The position numbers and the translations under genes were made by a program. The notes below the pieces were generated by a model. That model was not told where the DNA came from and searched no databases. It saw only the letters and a program-made list of their open reading frames with translations. Positions 1-11,737 of a stretch of DNA of 64,000 bases are shown here, in pieces. Source of the DNA: Anaeramoeba flamelloides (Eukaryota > Metamonada > Anaeramoebidae); contig JANTQA010000036.1 of NCBI GenBank assembly GCA_027625915.1, positions 2,599,501 to 2,663,500 on the forward strand, given 5' to 3'. Each line of letters begins with the position of its first letter. Positions within the stretch are counted from its first letter, which is position 1.

Positions 1-863
1 TTTGTGTTTCCTACAGTGATACTATAAAACTAAAAAGTCTGAGGGTATAAATCTCGAAAGTATTTTGGAATTTAAAATTAGAAAATATTTGATTATTTTT
101 TTTCGAAATTTGATTTTTGAAATTGAGAATCCTTTTAAATTTTAATTGTTAGTAATTTTAATTGTTTGTTTTTGAGATCCCATGAATTTTTTTTTGTTAT
201 TTGGATTTTTGAAATACTTTGAAATTTTGGTTTGTGTTATTTGGACATTTGAAATCCAGAATCCTTTGATAATTGGATTCTTATTACATTTTTGTAATTG
301 GGAAACGTAAGAATTTTTTTTTATTTATTAGTCTTTTTAGAAATTTGAGATATTGTCTGCTTGGTTTTTTCTTATTTGAATTTTAACAAACAAAAGGAGT
401 ACAATACGACCATATCACTTTAAGAGGCAAACCACTTTTTTTGAGTATGGAAAGTAATTCTAAGAAAAGTAAAAAGTCCCCTTGTACCAATAGCCATTAA
501 ATTTCAAAGTTATACCTAAAATTTAACACAAATTTCCAAATTAAACTTAAAAAGAGTAATCAGTTCGACTTTATTTCTTTTGTATCAACAATACCAAGTT
601 TTTAAAAATTTTTAATTCATAAATCACTTTTTGTTTCTTATCTGAATGAGTTGCATTTATCGAGGTTAATGGTGATTAAATTTTAAGAGAAGTTATAATA
701 CACTCTTTAACTTCTTTATTGTTTTAATGCCAAAATTAAATGACCTCGTGTGATATTTAAAAGTATTTAGAAAGACTTCTTAATTTTGTTTTATTAGATC
801 AAAACAAGAAAAAAGTTTTTTTCATTTTTTCTCAAATATTTCTATTGATTAAAAGTTTTTCAT
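1..863. other. 5' flank of the receptor gene, no gene seen
   Basis: This AT-rich stretch has many short T-runs and stops in all frames. I see no coding exon or clear repeat. It should hold the promoter and 5' leader of the receptor gene that follows, but no motif can be named. An extra upstream exon cannot be excluded. Confidence 0.4.
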
Positions 864-3800
864 ATGTTTTCAATCCTTCTTGAGTCTTCGTACGAAAATG
901 AACGTGGTCTGTGGTGTGATGTTCTCGTCACTGTATGTTCCTCATCTTAATTTTTTGTTTATTATATCCTGTTCAACACCTAGCCTAAAACACTTTTATT
1001 TCTAAAATTCGTCAACTTGTCGTAAAAAATGATGATCATCACCTCAACCAACTTTGTGTATCACTCCTATAGGTTTTGGTTTGTATAATGTGCTTTGTAA
1101 CTTTGGTTGGTGTTAGCATTTTTTATTATTTTCGAAAATACCCTGGGATCAAAGCTAAACAACCAGAAATCATTTTGGTTTCAATCCTTGCAGGGATTTT
1201 AATTAGTATTTCAAGTATACAGGCGAATAATCATTTTTTTAAAGAAAAAGGAACTTTTTGGGCTGTTTGTGATCTTTGGAAAGGTAAAAAATTTTTGTTT
1301 TTTATTTTTTTCCTTCTTTTCATTTGGTTGTCTTTTCTTCGCAATACTTTTCAATTTAATCCTACTTTGAAAAGAAAAGAAACCATTTTATTTCCAGAAT
1401 TTTTTCTTTTATTTTTTTTCGAAAGAAAAAACATGTTTTTGAGATGCAATTTGAAAAAAGTGGTACACTCATAATTTTTAAAAAGTGACACCCAAACAAA
1501 TTCAAAGAGCGATTCAAACAATTTGTTTAACGCTTTTTAAACAACAAACTCTTTCAGATTTTAAACTGTCAAGTAACTTTTTTCGGCAATTTTGAGAAAA
1601 CTATTAAGAGAAATTTGTGTTGTTTGAAAAAATTAAGAAGAATGTCCAAAAACACAAAGACTTTTGTGGGGTTTCAAAAAAACCATTATTTTTGTGTTTT
1701 TTAAAGAAAATTCATTTGTTCTTTTCAGTGTTGCCCTTTTTGTCTTCAATTCAAAAAGAGCTTCTCTCTTTTTCGATCCTATTTCACAAAATTATTTAGA
1801 AAACACCTTGAGAATTATTGGATTTCCAAAACTAAATGTTACTCACTATGTCTCTCAAACATAATGAGTACGTTTAAATGAGAAGGGAAACAGGGGAAAT
1901 ATATTTCTTGTCTTTTAAAAAAAAATACTCGATTGACTTTTTTTTTTTTTTTTTTTTTTTTGTATATTTGCCTTTCTAATAATCTTTTTGTTTCACAACT
2001 AAACTTTAAATGTAATAAAAGCTTGGCTCCAGCTAAACCTTGGCGGATCAGTTTGGATTAATTGTTTATTATTAAGAAGTTATCGTCTTTACAGAGTTTT
2101 TATTAAAAGAAAAAAAACAACTGTAAAATTTTTTTGGATCAGCTTGGGAATTTTACAAACACCCTGGATCATTTTAGGGATTAGTAAGTATTTATTCTCT
2201 TTTTTTTCTTTTTTTCAATTTTTCTTTTTTTTACATTCCCTCATTGAGATAAGAATATGAGAATTTCCACAAAGGGACAATAGGACCAATTCAATCGTGG
2301 AAATAAACAAATAAAAAAAAAAAAGAATACGATAATTTCTTGGGATCAATTAAAATGACCAGTTAAACTGATAATAAAAACAGCCCACCTACTCTTTCAA
2401 AATAAAATACTAATCTACAGCCGTCAAAAATACCCATGTGAAGAGCATCAAATTCTTGTTTCAAAATAAAATCCTTCTCTCTTTTTTCTTCTTGTTTATC
2501 CAATAGAATATCTAATTCAGTACCCAAGAGTATACCAAGTGCCAAATCATTTTTAAAGCTTAAATCCTTGATATTTTGGTTAAGATTTTAAATTATTAAT
2601 TGAAATTTGTTAAAATTTTTTGTAATACTGATAAAGTCTAATAAATTTCAAAAAATTTTTAGTTCAATTTCCATTTTTCAAATCTTTGAATTGTTTCTTA
2701 TCAAACATTCCCTAACTTTGAACATTTTTTAGAACAACTAATTTTACAAAGTTTCTTTACACTTGACTTCATAAAATACTTTATTCAAAGTTTGATCATA
2801 AAAAGTTCAAAAAGGAAAATCAAGTAAAAATTTCCAAATATAAATTGCAATTGATCAGTATTTCCAATTTTTAAGGTAATTTGATGTTTTTTTTTGTTTT
2901 AAAATTTACTCAAAAGCTGTAGCTATTTCATTTTTAGAGAAAATTTTCTAATTTGATCTAACATTTTTGAGTGTATTTTTAAATAATAGAACTTTAAGAG
3001 ACCAATATCACATTTGATTATTGTCATTTGTCGGTTTCTTCAATGAATTAATGTGTAGGTCTTCTAGAAAAGAAAAATAGACATTTTAATTTGGAACACA
3101 GGCTTAATAAATCTGTGCGGGTTATTTTAACAACATTATTAAAAATTTTCATTTTGGAATTTTTTTTTTTTTTCAATTTCCAAATCGAAATGATCATTAA
3201 AAAAATTATTTGATTTTTTTTTTTTTTTTATTATGAAGGGAGGAAATTAATTTCCTCTTACAGCCATTAGGTTTTCCAGAATTTAAAAGAATTGAGTAAA
3301 ATCATTGATTTTTCTCAATTCTTTTGAATTTCCTCTTACCGCCATTAGGTTTTCTTGAGTTTTCTATTTATTTCTGAAGTGTTCTAGGTTTTTTTTAGGT
3401 TTTCTATTTTATTTCAAAAAGTAAAAAAAACCTAACGAAAATCTATTTATTTTCTAAATAAATAGAAAACTCAAAAAAACCTAACAAAAACCGATAGATT
3501 TAACAAATAAAACAGAAAACCTCAAAAAAACCTAGGCACTCTACGGCACTTTCCCTTAGTTTTTTTTTTACTTTTTGAAATAAACCATAATTTAATAACT
3601 TTTCGGTGTATTTCTTAAATGAAAAAAAAAAAACCTTGGTACTTGTCCTAATTTCTAAATTTTTGTTTAGAAATTTCAATAAAGAATCATAATTCTCTTT
3701 ATCATTAACTAATGACCAAATAAATAATGATTCTTTATTTTAAATAATAAAATTATTTGATTTTATTAAATTGTACTTGTTCAAAATCAGATTTCATTGG

Positions 3801-6800
3801 CTATGCTGATTTCCAACTCTTGAATTGATATATTTTCTATTATCTTTATGATTTTGTTGTATTTAATTGAATAAACATGTTTAATCTTTTTTTTTTTTTC
3901 ATATTTTTTTTCCAATTAAATCATTTAACAAAAAAAGTTACAAGTGCAGTTGGTGGTGTTGAATATGATGACGATGGAGGAAAATGTTCATTTCGAACTA
4001 TTTTTTTAGTATTATATGTAATTCTTTGTGTGATCAATATGACACTTTTATTTGTAAGGATTTTTTGTTTATTTTTTCTTAGTTGTTATGAAAATTCTAT
4101 TTTAATATAATATTAATTGATGCTAAAAAAAATATTTATTTAAATGATCTTTATAATACTCAAAGATTACAATTTACCAAACAAGAAAAATTGTTGAAGA
4201 GTACAGTGGTTATAAAGAATTAAGACTCGGTTTATTAGTATCTCTTGTTGCTGTCATCATAAGTGCAATTTTATGGGCTATTAAGGAAGCTATAAATAGC
4301 TCACAAGATAATAAATTAGGAAGTATCATTTGGCGTTGTTTTTATACACTTACTGTAAAATTCTATTCATCTTTTTTTTTTTTTAATTTTTTTTACTTTT
4401 TATATTTTTCTTTATTTTTTGTCAATTTTTATTTTTTCTTTTGTAACCAGATAGATAATTTGAGTGTATCTTTATGAAATACCCATAACATCTATATTTC
4501 CACACATAAATTTTTGAAAGTGTATTTAAGTAACAAACTGTTTAGGGTGTAATTTACATTTTGCCAATAATTATTATATAGTAATGAAAAAAATACCTGA
4601 CATGAAAATAATCCTGGACATGATTTTTAATTGTGAATATTAGGAAAATTGATGTGTAATTTCTTTTATTTAAAAATCAAATCTTTTTTTTTTAAGAATC
4701 AATTTTTTTATGAAGTTAGTAATAAACCCACCTAAAGTTCAACAAAGTGGGGCTTTATATAGAACAGTTGTGTAATTCTTTGATAGTATAAGTAGATCTA
4801 CTTTTTTTGAAAAACAATCGGGGTTTTCTAGAGCTTTACTAGAGAGTTTTGGAAAATGATAACTTTTTCAGTTATTTCCAATAAAGTGGGGCAAATTTAT
4901 TATAAGATATATCTTTTAAAATCAATCTTGAAAAAAGTATTTAAACATCCAAAATCATTAAACATCATTTATAGATTCTTGATAATAATTCAATTTGTTT
5001 CTGAGTATTGTATTACATAAATACAAAATATCTATTTTCTGATCTCGATTTTATATGATATTCTTTTCGGGTTTAAAATTGGTGTTTATTATTTTCTTTT
5101 TGATTGAAAAAACCGTTTTCATAACTTATTTAATCTAGAAAAATTTTCAAACAGAAGATAAAACATATAACTGCATTTGTTTGTTTAAAAAATCATTTGT
5201 ATCCTTTCCATATTTCCAGTTTTTTATCGAAATTGTTCGTATATTGTTTTCATCAAAAAAAGTACTTTTGTTATTTTTTTTTTATTTTTTGGGAATATTT
5301 CAACAAACATATTTTGTAATAAATAGCTTCGTGATTTATTCAATTGGTATTAATATTAAACTTAATTCAGTGATGTCAATTAATGAATACTTTCACGAAC
5401 AAAGATGATTTTTTATGAAATGTAAAAAAATGCCCCACTTTTTTGGAAATACCTTATTCTTGTTTTTTGATTGATTGAAATGTGTTTTGAACAAGTGTAA
5501 TTTCATTAATCATCATTCGAATAAGTGAGTGAGTTATAATTTTAAAAGTTTGGTTCTTAAAAAAAAAAAAGATTTGATTTTTAAATAAAAGAAATTACAC
5601 ATCAATTTTCCTAATATTCACAATTAAAAATCATGTCCAGGATTATTTTCTTGTCAGCTATTTATTTCACTTCTATAATTATAAAAAGATTTTTTTTCTT
5701 CAAAAAATCAGTTTTGATATGTCCAAAAAATCGAATTGAAGCTTATTTTAAATACTTGATTTGTTATTCAAATACTAATTAATTGTACTGTTTTGGAAAT
5801 CAAAATAATGTTTTTTTTTACAATCCCCCTCAAAAAAAAAAAAAAAAAAAAAACAATTGAAGAATTAGATCAAGAAGGAAACAAAAATCACAATGAATCT
5901 TCCTTGGTTGAAATCTTGAATTCAGTTTCCCTCTGTTTGGAAACAATTTTTTATTTTTGTTAAGAAACGAATGTTTGGGTAAGTTTTTTGACTTTAATTA
6001 GCTGATAAGTAAAGTATAAACCCATTTTAAAAATCAAAAAAAGTCATTTCTCTTTTTCAATTTTTAGTGTTTCTTCATTGGGTAATAATTCCTCTTATCT
6101 TTTAAATATTCCAAAATTAAATCATTATTTAAAGAGATGAGTTATTATAGTTGTTGTGTGATTATAAGTCTATGGAGATTATTTTTATTGTCTCTCTTTG
6201 AAAATTTAGTTTCTTCTGATTTTTTTATGAGTCAAAAAATATTTTGATTTTTAAAAAGTTTTTAATTTGACAAATAAAACAATCGAATTTTAGTTCAATA
6301 AAAGACTCAAAATGATTTCTACTTTGATGAAATTAATTACATATATACATATCTAAACTTAATTTCAAAAATGGGGATAGATTTTTTATCAGAAAAAAAT
6401 CTGTTTAATTGTTTGTTTTTTTTTGAATAATAATGGATTTTACTAAAGTGTTTTGAGATAATAACCAATATGAATTAATAAATAAAAATACAGTGTAATC
6501 ATTTTATTTTTTGAAAGTCAAATGAAAAAAAGAAACAAATAATAATAATAAAGTTTGCCACTAATTTTGAAATTTGGCTTATATATATATATATATATAA
6601 ATGAATTTTTTCAGATATCTAAGAATAGAAATTATTTTATGTTTTTTGATATTCACGAATGATGTTATTTTTACAATAAAACACCTTAATTAATATTTTG
6701 AAGAATTGATAAGCCTGACATTTTTGTTTTTATAATACTAATAGTATTTTATCGAATAAAATCAAAGATAAAATTTTATCAAAATTGGATTGATTATTAA

Positions 6801-7977
6801 AGAATTTCCAAAGTAACCGAGACCAGCCCAATAAATGAATTTACCAAAATCCTATTGGTCATAAAATGAAACATAAGTGAAATATGGAAAAAAAGTTAGA
6901 GTGGGTTAGAATCTTGTAGAGTAGGTTTCGGTAGGTTTGGATTGTATATTAGGGAATTTTGGCCAGGATTTTGAAAAAAAAAAAAAAAAAATAAATACCA
7001 ATTAGACTTTTGCAACTTGTTTTAAGGGGGGAAATTTTTCCACTCAACTTTGGTTGTTATAATTGGGTTATGAACAAATTTTTAAAAATATTTAGTTTTG
7101 ATGATTTCAAAATTTTGAATTTTCTACAAATTAAGTAATAAAATACTACTAATCACAAAATAATATTTTTTATTTTTCCTCTCACAATCATAAAAACCTT
7201 TCATACTGATAAAAATAATCCGAAACTCCTCAAAAATACAAAAAAATTCAATTTGCCCAATTTTGAACTTTGAGCAATATTTGAAAATTAATAATATATC
7301 TATATTCAATACTAAAAACTCTCAAAAAAAATATGAATGTGCTTTAACCCCCCGTTTATGAAAAATATAATATTCTTTGAATTAACATTACCAGATCTTC
7401 TTTATTTTATTCATATAACATAATTTAATACTTTGTCAAAATATTTTGTTGAAAAAAAAAATGTTTGAAAAGATGAAATTTTCATTTTTTTTTTCAGTTT
7501 TCAAAAAAATCCCTTAAAAAGAGTTTCTGTTTCTTTTATAGCTCGGTGTTTTTGTAGAAAAAAATTTTTTCACGAAAAAGAAACTAAGAAAATAACTCAA
7601 ATTTTGATAATAATCTTATCCGTTTTACTTAAATTCTATCTAAAATTAAATAATAAAACTTTTTTCTTTCTGTGCCTTTATCTTTTTCCTTTTTATTTTT
7701 ATTTTTTTTTCTTTATAATTAGCTTGCAAGTGTGGTTACTTACTTTTTTTTTAAATCAAGTGTTTATGTAACAATTAAGGCTTTCCACAATGATCAAGAA
7801 TATATTCAAAAATTACGAAAGGCAATTACAGAATTTTCGTATAATCGTGCAGATGAAAAAATTGCTCAAGCTAAAAAGAAAAAAGAAACGGAAACGGAAA
7901 ATATTAACGATGAAAGTGATGTTGAGCTTGAGAATAATGAATCAGATGACACTAGTTCGAGTTCAGACACCGATTAG
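864..7977 (+). CDS. Seven-transmembrane G-protein-coupled receptor, six exons
   Basis: My exon model is 864-932, 1073-1283, 2022-2183, 3938-4053, 4166-4354 and 7723-7977; all phases agree and it gives about 333 residues. It predicts a plasma-membrane receptor. TM1 and TM2 lie in exon 2, with the basic loop RKYPGIKAKQPE between them. Exon 3 carries the first extracellular Cys-Trp region, LLLRSYRLYRVF at the end of TM3, and TM4. Exon 4 has an acidic loop, a second loop cysteine (GGKC) and TM5. Exon 5 has TM6 and the start of TM7. Exon 6 completes TM7 and adds a cytoplasmic tail ending in acidic and serine runs. The TM3 motif and loop cysteines resemble receptors linked to RGS domains in amoebae and heteroloboseans, but no RGS domain follows. 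ATG 864 has an in-frame stop upstream. The exon 4 start could be 3950 instead of 3938. Ligand unknown. Confidence 0.75.
2184..3937 (+). other. Intron 3 of the receptor gene
   Basis: The intron opens with GTAAGT and ends at an AG in an A-rich context. It holds a cluster of short palindromes (3236-3580) listed separately. No coding segment is evident in either strand. Confidence 0.55.
3236..3580. repeat. Stacked-palindrome repeat, family D copy 1
   Basis: Several short inverted repeats sit side by side, built from the recurring words GTTAGGTTTT, TTTTCTATTTATTT, GTGTTCTAGG and GGCACTCTACGG and their complements. The first half pairs AGAATTTAAAAGAATTGAGT with a later complement; the second half pairs AAATAGAAAACTCAAAAAAA with TTTTGAGTTTTCTATTTATT. 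The same words recur near 21.2, 29.1, 46.8, 51.2 and 51.9 kb. Confidence 0.7.
4580..5675. mobile_element. Non-autonomous inverted-repeat element, family A copy 1
   Basis: About 100 bases at the left end (containing ACATGATTTTTAATTGTGAA) recur as the complement at the right end, in 5570-5650. Two relatives lie at 25028-25521 and 59414-59903. Those are about 490 bp; this copy is longer because a family B element sits inside it. There is no transposase frame. The ends abut TA, which suggests a Tc1/mariner-like mobiliser (inference). Confidence 0.8.
4871..5454. mobile_element. Family B element inserted in family A
   Basis: It starts with TATTTCCAATAAAGTGGGGC and ends with GCCCCACTTTTTTGGAAATA, which are inverted repeats of each other. 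The two uninterrupted family A copies lack the segment, so its limits are set by comparison. A second copy lies at 13801-14408 and a truncated reversed copy at 29508-29912. No transposase is encoded. Confidence 0.8.
6580..6599. repeat. (TA)n microsatellite
   Basis: Ten TA units in the last intron of the receptor gene. Similar runs occur at 9625-9645, 29947-29978 and 62955-62978. Confidence 0.9.
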
Positions 7978-8198
7978 TTTACATTGGCAAATGGTTAAAT
8001 TCTGATTTGAGATAAAGATATTTTTATATTTTTTTTTGAGAAAATTAAAAAAAAAATAACTATAATTATTTTTTTATTTTATTCACTTTATATTTATTCT
8101 TTCCTTTAATTTTCTTAAATTATTTATTTTATTTATTTATCTAATGATGTTTTTATTTCTTTAATTATCCGCTTTTTATTACTAACAATGTGTGATTA

Positions 8199-8238
8199 CA
8201 TTTTCATTTTCATTTTCATTTTCATTTTCATTTTCATT
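8199..8238. repeat. (TTTTCA)n microsatellite
   Basis: Six to seven perfect tandem copies of a hexamer about 220 bases after the receptor stop codon. Confidence 0.9.
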
Positions 8239-8912
8239 TGGGAATATAACTTTAAATTATTATTATTATTATTAATAATATTTGGAAATTTTTGAGAGAA
8301 TTAAGTCAAGTTAAAAAAATATTTTATTCGAAAAAATCCAACAAATATACCAAATTATCAAAAATTGATTTTGGACTCAAAACAATTTGAATCTTTTGGG
8401 GTTTTTGATATGTTTAATAGATAAAGAAATTTTCTTCATTTTTTTTTTTTTTTTTTTCATTTGTGTGTATATTAATTATCCACGGTATTATGCCAAAATT
8501 TTATAGAAATAATGAAAATAAACCTAATAAAATTAAAGTAAACTATATTTCAAAATAATTGGCCCATTCAAAATCAAATTTTAAAGAAAAATATTTTTAA
8601 TAATTGAAGTTATCTATTATAATATAAAACTTTCGATTTTAATATTCAATACTATACTCAAGAGATATTTATTTTTTTTCTAAAAATAAATTAAAAAAAA
8701 ATAAAATAAAAACTATTAAAAAAATTTGGGACATTTATTTTGAAAGAAGCATTACATAAAAAATAGAAAATTTAAAAAATTAAAAAAAAAACATTTATCG
8801 ATTCTTCTTCCATTTTAATAACTAAATCTAATCTCTTTTTTGTATTTTAAACCAATTTTTTCATTAATTGTTTTGTTACTTCTTTCCAATTTTTCATTTT
8901 CATTTTCCATTA

Positions 8913-9111
8913 CAGTCGGTTTCACTTTTAAGGCACAAACTTTCAACGAAATTTAAGGCACAAAAAAAATCTCAAAACAAAGCACAAAATTCAGAATTCT
9001 AGTAAAATATGTTGTAAAAAAAAAAAAATTCCAAATTTTGTGCCTTAATTTGAGATTTTTTTGTGCCTTAAATTTTTTTGAAAGTTTGTGCCATAAAAGT
9101 GAAACTGACTG
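8913..9111. mobile_element. Family C palindromic MITE, copy 1
   Basis: A 199-bp near-palindrome flanked by TA on both sides. It begins CAGTCGGTTTCACTTTTAAG and ends with the complement. The CAGT ends and TA flanks are typical of Tc1/mariner derivatives. It has no coding capacity. Confidence 0.85.
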
Positions 9112-9624
9112 TATAACACATATATAAAAAAAGAAAAATGTAAAAAATGTGATTATTGCACTCATTATTATGAAAATATAAACCTCTTCATTTGGTATTC
9201 TGAAAGGTATAAATTTATCAGAATCAAGTGGAAAAAAAAATTATCAAAAATTCTAGATAAGAAATTATATGAAAAAGTTATTCTTAGAAAAAATACACAG
9301 AAACTCTTCAACATGACTAATCAAAATTATGAAATTTATTGCGCTTGTTGGGAATTTTTCATCAAAGCTGATACGGTTAGAAAACTTAAGGTAATAAAGA
9401 AAAAGTGCAAATAATAAAGTGGAAACAAAAATTTTATAAATAATAAAAAATATATAAATTCGTGTACATAGTGCCCCACTTTTCGGAGTTGTGGAATACC
9501 AATTTATTAATCGCATATTGTGTATTTTTTATCTATAATCGATAAACTTTCTATCGGGTTTTGCCCCCCGTCTATTCAAGATGTGAATAGTTTCTAATTG
9601 GTCATGAAAATGATAAATTTATTT

Positions 9625-9645
9625 TATATATATATATATATATAT
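9625..9645. repeat. (TA)n microsatellite
   Basis: About ten TA units in intergenic DNA. Confidence 0.85.
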
Positions 9646-10146
9646 TAATTATTTTTCTTCTTCTCTTTTTTTTATTTGATGATTTTTCTTTAATTACCCC
9701 TTTCTATAAATAAATAAAGAAGAATATAAATTTTTATTTTTTGGGTCTATTTATCAGGCCACATAGATTCTTTTCAAAATAAATGTGTTTTTAATAAGTT
9801 TTAAAAATAAAAATAAAAAAGAGGCTACTCTAATCTGATTATTTGAGTTCATAATTGTTCACATTTATTTTTTTAATAGTTTTTAAATAACAATAAATTA
9901 TTTTTTTATTTCATTTCTTTTTGTAACAAATCTCTGAATACATTGGAAATTCTTCTGAAAAAAAAAAAAAAAAAAAAAAAAAAGGTCTTTTTAACTAATA
10001 TATTTTATAGGGTAGTGTAATATTGAAAAAACATAACAAACAGTCTAAATTTCAAAATTTTGCTTGAAATTAGTGAGTGTGGACAATTTTAAATACCCTT
10101 TTTAATTTTTTTTTATAATCACTAACTTGAGTTTGGTTTGAAATCT

Positions 10147-10182
<36 letters not shown>

Positions 10183-11737
10183 GGTTTTGTAAAATCAACA
10201 AGTTTGAATTATTTCCACTTAATTTTCTGTTTTATACTTTCTCTTGGGTTTGAATTTTTGATATTTTCGAGAATAAATTTGATTTCAAACCCTCGGGAGG
10301 GTTTAAATTTTTATATCTCTCTCTTTATCTTACTATTTTTTTAATTTTTTTTACTTTGAAGGTTATTGAAAGCAATAAACTGTTTTTTCATATAGAATAT
10401 TAAAAAAAAACAGTAGAGAACTAAAAAAAAAAAACAATAATGAAAATGTTTTATTTTCAAAGTTTAATTTTCAAAAAAGTTATCAGAAAAATTATTTTGA
10501 AAAATAAAGGGAAAATTTTCTAGGAATCAAATAAAAAACATTTATTTCATTTTTTTTCTATTTAAAAAACTGTCCAAAAAGGTTTTTTTACCAAGAATTA
10601 TTTTTGAAACAAAAAATAACCCCATTTTAGGAGTATTTGTTGGTATATTCATATTTCTGAACCCACGGGTAATAAAGAATAAGATTCTAATGACTTTTTA
10701 ATTGATTACAATATTTTGTGATAAGAATATTAATTTTTTTAAATTACTGTTATTTTCCAATTAATAAATGAATTTTTTTTTATTTCAATTTCAGAAACGA
10801 ATATTAATTTTTACTGCTTCAATCAAATTAGAAGACTAAAAATTTTGTATTTGAGTTAACTAAGGAAGTTTATGTTATTGCCTAAAAATATCATTTCTAA
10901 AAGATGTTGTAAAGATCTTTGATTTTCTTCAGCTAAGAAACAGAAAAATATTTTGGAATGTGAACTAAAAATTACATTTTTTGATTGGAAAATAATAGTA
11001 TTTTTAAAAAATTTTACTTTTTAGGCTTTAATTGACTAAGTGTTTATTCCCCTATCACCAACACAAAATCGGGGATTCTTATTGTTCTTTACCAAATTAC
11101 AGGATTTTGGAAACCTCTATTTACAAAATTTTTAAAAAATTGAAACAAAACTAAACCTAAATAAAAATCTATGCTGAAATTCCTTTACTCTTTATTTTCG
11201 ATCAAAATTCTATCGATCCAGAACATTTTCATGACTAAATCTAGAATTTGTAACACAATTTTGAAAAAATTCATTTTCAAACTACTCATAAAAGACAAAG
11301 TGAGGATCAAGATCAAACAACAGAAATCCAAAACACTAAAAGCTGTTAGTGTAATATTTTTTCGACATTTGTAAACCTTAAAAGAAAATGGCCATCACAA
11401 ATTAATTCAGAACTCAGACCTTTTGTAATTATTTTTGTAAATTAATAGACTTAAAATCAAACACTAACTTTTACACTCAAGTTTCGAAAGGGGAGTTTAG
11501 TATCGCCAAAACAATGTGAAGTTTTATCTCTTCACATAGAATATTGAAATTTAATAATTTTTGTTTTGATGAAATTCTTTTTCACATTTACTCAAATAAT
11601 TTAAAACCTCCAACTCAAAGATTTCGTTCACTAGTTTAAATTTTTCATGTGACTTTATTTTTACAGAAAAAATTTAAAATTTAAAAATAACTTTCATTTA
11701 TTTTATTTGCAAAACTAATTTTTTTGGAACAACAACC

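Larger units (their letters stand above)
4355..7722 (+). other. Last intron (3.4 kb) of the receptor gene
   Basis: This intron divides TM7 between two exons. It opens with GTAAAA and ends TAATTAG. It holds an inverted-repeat element (4580-5675) with a second element inside it. From 5676 to 7722 I see only AT-rich sequence, a TA run at 6580-6599 and A-runs; no exon. Confidence 0.6.
7978..11737. other. Intergenic region, receptor to kinase
   Basis: No gene is supported. The region holds a hexanucleotide repeat, one family C palindrome, a TA run (9625-9645), a 34-base T-run (10148-10181) and a fragment near 9465-9490 ending GTGCCCCACTTTT that may be a decayed family B end. Both flanking genes read rightward, so it contains the receptor 3' end and the kinase promoter. 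Confidence 0.5.

Noticed and set aside
898-1008. Alternative frame from ATG 898 opening with a hydrophobic stretch
   Set aside because: It reaches a stop without joining in phase to the next receptor exon, whereas the frame from 864 joins exactly.
8198-8240. Possible CRISPR-like or regulatory tandem array
   Set aside because: It is a plain hexanucleotide microsatellite without spacers.
9265-9516. Minus-strand frame of 83 codons
   Set aside because: It overlaps a stretch resembling a decayed family B end and has the composition of AT-rich non-coding DNA.
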